Part shown: positions 58,603-64,000 of the stretch, piece by piece | Numbering within the stretch: the stretch's first letter is position 1 | How the letters are laid out: each line of letters begins with the position of its first letter | From: Imbricaverruca yamaguchii | Taxonomy: Eukaryota > Arthropoda > Thecostraca > Neoverrucidae | Direction: 5' to 3' | Length of the DNA stretch: 64,000 bases | Assembly: GCA_034440575.1 (NCBI GenBank) | Contig: JAOTOL010001598.1 | Location: 310,001-374,000 of the forward strand | Notes under the pieces: generated by a model | What the model was told of the DNA's origin: nothing | The model's input: only the letters and a program-made list of their open reading frames with translations | Databases searched by the model: none | Translations under genes and position numbers: made by a program

Positions 58603-60781
58603 CGTCGGCGCCGAAGATGATGTCCTCGCGCTTGAGGTCGTCGTCGCTCTCGTACTCGACGTAGGGCGCGCGGCGCAGCTCGTCGCTGCCCGACGAGGGC
58701 GCCGTCGAGCCCGACTGGCCAGAGATGGGCGTGACGGGCGTGGTGCCGGGCGGCGTCACCTGGGCGGCGGCCGCCAGGTGGGCGCCGACCGCCGCCGACT
58801 CGCCCAGCTCCGTCAGCTCCTCGAACCAAGGCGGCTGGATGATGCGCAGCGCCGGCCGCGCGTACCACCGCTCGACAGGCCCCTCGGCCGAGAAGATCTT
58901 GACGCGGAACTGCAGCGCCGCCCGGTTCACCGACGTCACCATGCCCTCGAGGAAGACCATCTTGTCGGCGTCGACGCGCACCGCCACGCGCGCCGTGGCG
59001 GTCACCTGCGCCGCCAGCGGCGCCGCGTCGACGATCACGTCGCACCGGCCCGCCTCCACCACGTTCGAGTAGATGAACGGCTGCTGGTGGCCGTCGAACA
59101 GCACCGACACGTCGCACGTGCGGTGCACGGCCTTGATCACGCCGGGCAGGTAGAAGTTCTCGCGCTTGGCCAGCACGCGCTGGCCGCGCCACTCGGCCAG
59201 CGCCAGCGGCGGCCGCGAGGCGGCCGCGTGCGGGCTGAGCAGCAGGCCGGCCGGCTTCGCGTCGCCGGCGGACGCGCGCAGCTTGGCGTCCGACTTGACG
59301 AGCGGCAGCGGCACCGTCTGCGGCGGCCGCTGCTGCGCCAGCTTGGGCAGCAGCGGGTCGGCGGCCGGCCGCGTGTCGATGCTGCGCGACATCTCCAGGA
59401 TGCGGCGCGTCTCGGCCAGCCGCTGCTGCTCGTCGGCGCGTGAGTCGCGCACCGCCGGCTTGGCGGACGCCGGCCGCGGCCCGGCGTCCACGCACACGGT
59501 CGGGTAGTGGTCGGCACGGCCCGGCGCCGGCTTCGTCTCCGGGATGTGGATCTGCACGGGCACCAGCGACGACTGTGGCGGCGGTGGCGCGTGGTGCGGC
59601 GGCGACGCCAGCGGCGTCGGCTCGGCCGGCGGCGGCGTCTCGTCGGCGCCGCGGCGCAGTGCCGCCCGCAGGTCCTGGCCGCACCGCTGCGGAGACCGGT
59701 AGGGCACGCCGACCGAGTCGGCCGACAGCGTGTAGGTGGCCGGCTGGACGCGCGCAGTGTTGCCACTCAGTTCGCTGCCGCTCGAGAAGATGACGTAGGT
59801 GGGGCTGCTCACCGTCTGCAGTAGCGGCTGCTGCTGTTGCTGGTGTCGTTGCTGCTGGTGCTGTTGGTGCTGCTGCTGGTGGTGCTGCTGGTGCGGAGGT
59901 GGCGGCTGCTGTGGGACGCTCGCCGACGCCAGGCGTGAGGGCGGCGGCGGCGGGGCAGGGGATGACACGGTCACCATGCCAACCGGCGGCGATGCCAGCG
60001 GCGAGGCAAGAGGTGACGCGAGCGGCGACGAGTGCAGCGACCGCTGCTGCGGCTGCCGCGCACACTGCGGCTGAGGATGCTGCGACGGCTGCGGCTGCTG
60101 ATACGACTGCGGCGACTGATGCGACTGGTGCTGCTGTTGCGCCTGTGTCTGCTGTTGTTGTGCCTGTTGCAACTGCTGTTGTATATGTGGCTTAAGCTGA
60201 TGCTGCTGCTGCCAGCGAGCTGGCGCAGCGGACGGCGTGACGGAGGGCGAGGCGTCGCGCTCAGCCGAGCCGTCGTGCTGCATCTCCAGCTCAGCCGGGT
60301 CGAACTTGCGCTTCTTGGGCAGCAGTCGGCGCACGTCATGTACGGGCCGGGCAGGCTCGACGGCCGGCGCTGCCGGGGGCTGGACGGAGGGCGGCGCCGC
60401 CGCTGCTAGCGGTGGCGGCGGTGGCGGCGGTGCGGAGTCGCCGCTCTTGGCCGGTGCGGCGTCGGCGGCGCCGGGCGGGGCCAGTGGCGGACGGATAGCT
60501 GGCGAGCCGCTGCCGCCGTTCCTGAGCGCCGCCGCCGGCGGTGGCGGCGGTGGCGGTGGCGGTGGCGGCGGTGGCGGCGGAGGGTCGCGCGTTGCTGGCG
60601 CCGGTCGGCTGTCGCCGCGGCCCATCACCTTGGCCAGCTTGCCGGCGCGCTTGCTGTCGGGCTCCGAGCAATGGTCGGCCGCCGCGGACGCGGAGGAGGA
60701 GGCAGCGGCGGCCGGCGTCGCCTCCTCCAGTCGGCGCTTGCCGCGCGCCTTTGGCGAGGCGGACGCCCTCTTCTTGGGCAT
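58603..60781 (-). CDS. cic: capicua long isoform, coding exon 1 (start codon, N-terminal domain)
   Basis: First coding exon of Cic-L, a nuclear HMG-box repressor. The ATG at 60781-60779 is the first in frame after a stop 30 nt upstream. The 726 codons show a basic N-terminus (MPKKRASASPKARGKRR), a Pro run at about residues 64-83, a nuclear signal PKKRKFDPAELE near 152-162, Gln-rich tracts near 187-237 and 290-322, and a folded segment at about 525-655 (WRGQRVLAKRENFYLPG to RIIQPPWFEEL). That segment matches the DUF4819-type domain specific to long capicua isoforms. The exon ends GAC G before GTGAGT, leaving phase 1, and joins exon 2 (GT CTG GCG) to restore glycine. Upstream UTR exons are not identified. 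Strong GC bias leaves long shadow ORFs in other frames here. Confidence 0.93.
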
Positions 60782-61534
60782 GACTAGCGGCTGGTTGACA
60801 CGGATGGTTCACATGAAGCGTTCCTGCGGACACACCGTTGGATATTCAGCACCAGCACGTCGACTACGTGCAGTCGTCACAAGCAGCAAGAACGGCCTCA
60901 TCGGAATGCCAAATCGGGTGCGAATGGCAGACGTCGCTCCTGCCAGCGTCCAATAACCGTACTGTGAGCCATGCACACAAAGCAGTTGGAGCGATATGGG
61001 GCAGGACTCACAGTGACTATCCACACGCCACGACGTTTACGATACCGGCCCACGCTCGAGGACCGCAGACATATCTTCCGATACACTGCTGAGACCTAGA
61101 TTCGAATGAGGGCTGTACAACAGCCACGTGTTTTCTCAAGGTGTGAATACAGGCCCAGACGTGGTATCGGGCAGGGCCTGAATGACTAGCCTTACTTTGC
61201 AGTACAGCTGCTCCGAGCGCCGCAGCGGCTACAGGATCGGCCGACCGCGGGGTGCTGGAACCTGAAGTACCCCTGGACCTGCAGTGCTGCCCGACCACCC
61301 TGCTCCGCTGAACGCGCCACAGCCTGACCGAGGGGTGCTGGCACCTGAAGTACCCCTCGACCCGCAGTGCTGCCCGACCACCCTGTTCCACCGAACACGC
61401 CACGTTGCATTGCAGCGCATAATGAGCACTCAAGGTTGGGTGCACATATCATTTCTGGCGGCACAGAGCACGACTGGAAGCCGCCCCGCCCCACACACGT
61501 GCAGCCGGCCGGCCGGACAGGGGATCGGCTGGGT
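60782..61534. other. 5' flank of cic exon 1
   Basis: This is non-coding sequence upstream of the start codon (minus strand). A possible 3' splice site, GTGTGTCCGCAG, ends at 60824, which would make 60823-60782 the 5' UTR part of exon 1. That stretch holds a minimal ATG-TGA. Nothing else is recognised. Around 61250-61390 two related segments of about 85 bp share a ctggaacc/ctggcacctgaagtacccc core and the following tgctgcccgaccaccctg. Confidence 0.4.
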
Positions 61535-62036
61535 CGAGCGGCGGGCCTCGCCACGGTGACGACAGCTCGGGCTGAGAGCCGGGGAGGGGAGGGGATGGGG
61601 CTGGGCCGAGCGGCGGGCCTCGCCACGGTGACGACAGCTCGGGCTGAGAGCCGGGGAGGGGAGGGGATGGGGCTGGGCCGAGCGGCGGGCCTCGCCACGG
61701 TGACGACAGCTCGGGCTGAGAGCCAGGGAGGGAGGGGAGGGGATGGGGCTGGGCCGAGCGGCGGGCCTCGCCACGGTGACGACAGCTTGGGCTGAGAGCC
61801 GGGGAGGGGAGGGGATGGGCTGGGCTGGGCCGAGCGGCGGGCCTCGCCACGGTGACGACAGCTCGGGCTGAGAGCCGGGGAGGGGAGGGGATGGGGCTGG
61901 GCCGAGCGGCGGGCCTCGCCACGGTGACGACAGCTCGGGCCGGGAGCCGGGGAGGGAAGGGGAGGGGAGGGGATGGGGCTGGGCCGAGCGGCGGGCCTCG
62001 CCACGGTGACGACAGCTCGGGCCGGGAGGGGAGGGA
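61535..62036 (-). repeat. ~72-bp tandem array with a pyrimidine tract plus CAG in each unit
   Basis: About seven units near 72 bp share gcgggcctcgccacggtgac. On the minus strand each carries CCCCTCCCCTCCCCGGCTC followed by TCAG, a good 3' splice-site shape. No exon is proven here. Confidence 0.9.
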
Positions 62037-62262
62037 GGGAGTGGAGTGAAGAGAATGGGAGATGGAGGGGAGGGGATGGAGCTGAGGGGAGGGAGCTGAG
62101 GGGAGGGAGCTGAGGGGAGGGAGCTGAGGGGAGGAAGCTGAGGGGATGGAGCTGAGGAGATTGAGCGGAGGGGAGGGAGCTGAGGAGGGAGCTGAGGGGG
62201 GAGCGCAGGGGAGGGAACAGAGGAGAGGGATGGTAAGGGAGGGAGCGGAGGAGAGAGGAGCG
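62037..62262. repeat. Purine-rich GGGAGG/GAGCTGAGG tract
   Basis: About 220 bp is almost pure purine on the plus strand apart from the recurring agctgagg steps, with units of roughly 16 bp (gggagggagctgagg). The length and strand asymmetry suit triplex formation (inference). Confidence 0.9.
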
Positions 62263-62407
62263 GCGGCCTCGCCGCGGTGACGACAGCTCAGGCTGACCGC
62301 TGGCCCTCCCCCACCTCATCGCCACGGTCCGGCTAGCTCTGAGTCAACAAAGAGTAGGCGGCCGGCGGCGCTGTGGCCTCTCACAGTACTCAGGGGCCGG
62401 TCCACTT

Positions 62408-62600
62408 GGAACACTCCCTCTACTCTCCGCACAGCAAATTCAGCTTCTCCCCACTCACGACATAGCAAAGACCGACTACTCCCTCCACTCCCCACACAGC
62501 AAATTCCGCTTCTTCCCACTCACGACCCAGCAAAGGCCCGCTACTCCCTCCACTCCCCACACAGCAAATTCCGCTTCTCTCCACTCACCCCTCCGCTCTT
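62408..62600. repeat. ~62-bp tandem array, three units
   Basis: The unit contains ctactccctccactccccac, acagcaaattc and ccactcacgac. On the minus strand each copy offers GTGAGTGGG, a donor-like element. Confidence 0.8.
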
Positions 62601-62804
62601 CATACAGTAGACCCGCTACTCCTGGCTCTCCGACACGCCATATGTTAAGAGTGCCAACCGTTGGCGGACATTCGCGACCTGCTGCCGGTTCAGCAAGCCA
62701 CCACTACGAAACGCCACAAGTCTGCTGCTGGTGCCTGCACCACCGGCAGGTGGCGCGGCGCCTCCCGATCACCCCGGGTACAAGAGTGCGGCCAACTGAA
62801 CGCC

Positions 62805-62972
62805 GCGGCACCAGCGCAGCCAGCTCAGCACCGCGTGCCACACCGTACGGTACCAGCGCAGCCAGCTCAGCACCGCGTGCTATACCGTACGGTACATACC
62901 AGCAGTGAGCTCAGCACCGCGAGCCACACCGTACGGTGCCAGCGCAGTGAGCTCAGCACCGCCTGCCACGCG
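62805..62972. repeat. 42-bp tandem array, about 3.5 units
   Basis: The unit holds ccagcgcagccagctcagc and accgcgtgccacaccgtacg. The later copies have diverged. Confidence 0.85.
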
Positions 62973-63149
62973 GCGGGGTCCGGCCGGGGCCAGTGCCGCT
63001 CGGGCCAGTGCAGGCGGCCGGAGCTGGCCCGGCGGCAAGGTCAGACACGACTTTTTACCGGCGACGTGACGGCGCCGTGCCGGCGTCGCCGGCCTGACCG
63101 GTGCGGCCTGAGCCCGAGACCCAGCCGTCACCCGATCAGTCACGCAAAC

Positions 63150-63270
63150 AAGTGTGGCACGCCAGAGGTGCGGCGTTCGATTCCCCGCGATGCCCGCCCT
63201 TCCTGCCGTGAGAGGCAGGTGACGCCATACGGCCTCTGAGTGCGCTGAGTGCGTCGTAAAGCCACAATTC
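63150..63270 (+). mobile_element. tRNA-derived SINE, head type G
   Basis: The copy has gcgttcgattccccgcgatg (B-box-like), then the body cctgccgtgagaggcaggtg, and ends gtgcgtcgtaaagccac. It matches the copy at 14739-14882 over its length. The 5' end is degraded. Confidence 0.8.
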
Positions 63271-64000
63271 AATCCAACGAGACAAGTGTGGCTTGACTTG
63301 CGGCCACAGTGACGGACCGAGTTGCAGCAGCTCACCTTCAACACACAACGCACACCGTATCCGAACGAGACGCACGCCAAGGCTGGACAGCAGACGCGCA
63401 GGCACGCATGGGTGGCGTCAAGGGGGACTGGCGGGGCGACGGGTCCCGCACCCAAAACTTCGCAGGGTTTAGCATTACGCCTATGGGCATTGTTAGAAAA
63501 ATGAGCCCCGAAACGACCACGCCCCCACCCATACTATGCAAAGTCCGTGAGGCCGCTGAAGCAGGCGAGTGATCGCGAAATACAGCACATCTAGAATATA
63601 TCGGATCCGGATATCGAGTCTGCTTGCCGCCCAGACGACCGGAAGGCAATCACAGGGAAAGAGCCGGCCGGACGTGTAGTGGCTACAGACGGCCGGTCCT
63701 GTTCAGGCCGATATCGCGCGCCAGCCCCAGGTCTGCTTCGTCGACGGCAAGCGCGGCGGCCGGACGACCAGCCACTCGACACAACGTGCAGGGCGCATGC
63801 GCAGGACCTTGCCGCCTTCGCGGAGCGCCCACACTCGGCGTGGACCCGCGGAACAATGGATAATTAGCGGCAGCTCGTCCCGATCAATGCTCGCGCCGCG
63901 CCGGTCGCACCCTGCCCTGACCCGGCACCGCCGGCAGAACCAGGTCAGAGGTCGCGTGCGGCGCATGCGCGCCGGCCCGGCCGGCCCGGATGAGCTTTCC
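63271..64000. other. Right-end flank, GC-rich, no gene seen
   Basis: No coding exon is recognised. Two perfect palindromes, gcgcatgcgc, at 63793-63802 and 63961-63970 resemble NRF-1 sites. They may mark a promoter, but no transcription start can be placed. Confidence 0.35.

Noticed and set aside
58599..60065. A 488-codon ORF overlapping exon 1
   Set aside because: It is a shadow frame of the GC-rich cic exon 1; the composition is Arg/Ala/Gly-rich with no motif, while the other frame holds the conserved domain.

Overview
The window is GC-rich animal nuclear DNA, loaded with minisatellites, microsatellites and tRNA-derived SINEs. It holds one recognisable protein-coding gene: the invertebrate orthologue of capicua (cic), the HMG-box transcriptional repressor downstream of receptor tyrosine kinase/ERK signalling. 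The gene lies on the minus strand and runs from near the right end off the left edge. Protein similarity and exon layout point to an arthropod. A crustacean is plausible, but I cannot name the species from sequence alone.

Thirteen coding exons can be chained with compatible splice phases, giving about 1,547 codons of the long isoform (Cic-L) and ending before the C1 motif and C-terminus. In order they are: exon 1 (60781-58603), with Pro- and Gln-rich tracts, a KKRK nuclear signal and the long-isoform N-terminal domain (DUF4819-type); exon 2 (26285-26138); exon 3 (22176-21964), the Cys/His C-clamp-like motif; exon 4 (18506-18394); exon 5 (16276-16084); exon 6 (14623-14518); exon 7 (12889-12565), Gln-rich; exon 8 (12046-11871), the ataxin-1-binding-type WHSL motif and a His run; exon 9 (10651-10544), Pro-rich; exon 10 (6638-6495), acidic with an RTASL segment; exons 11 and 12 (3903-3724 and 2795-2171), the HMG box and the DEERMVICE region; exon 13 (1310-1178). 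Intron 1 is about 32 kb. As sequenced, exon 12 needs a 1-nt frame correction before its 3' end.

The rest is intronic or 5' flanking. It contains more than 30 tandem arrays with units from 2 to about 80 bp, a family of SINEs with different tRNA-like heads but one shared 3' domain (one copy with a clean 14-15 bp target-site duplication), a roughly 1-kb tandem segmental duplication at 43.7-45.4 kb, CpG-dense blocks at 38.9-42.4, 45.4-48.9 and 57.2-58.1 kb, and an AT-rich island at about 32.3-38.0 kb. No second gene, RNA gene, virus-like or transposase ORF could be supported. The long ORFs over arrays are by-products of repeat units divisible by three or of stop-poor GC-rich sequence.

The most unusual signal is that several arrays are built from cic splice junctions. 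The donors of exons 5, 8 and 12 and the acceptors of exons 7 and 8 are each the last copy of a minisatellite whose unit straddles the exon-intron boundary. The introns therefore carry roughly 10-20 decoy splice sites in series next to the real one. Reading on into the donor arrays meets a stop almost at once; reading back into the exon 7 acceptor array stays open.
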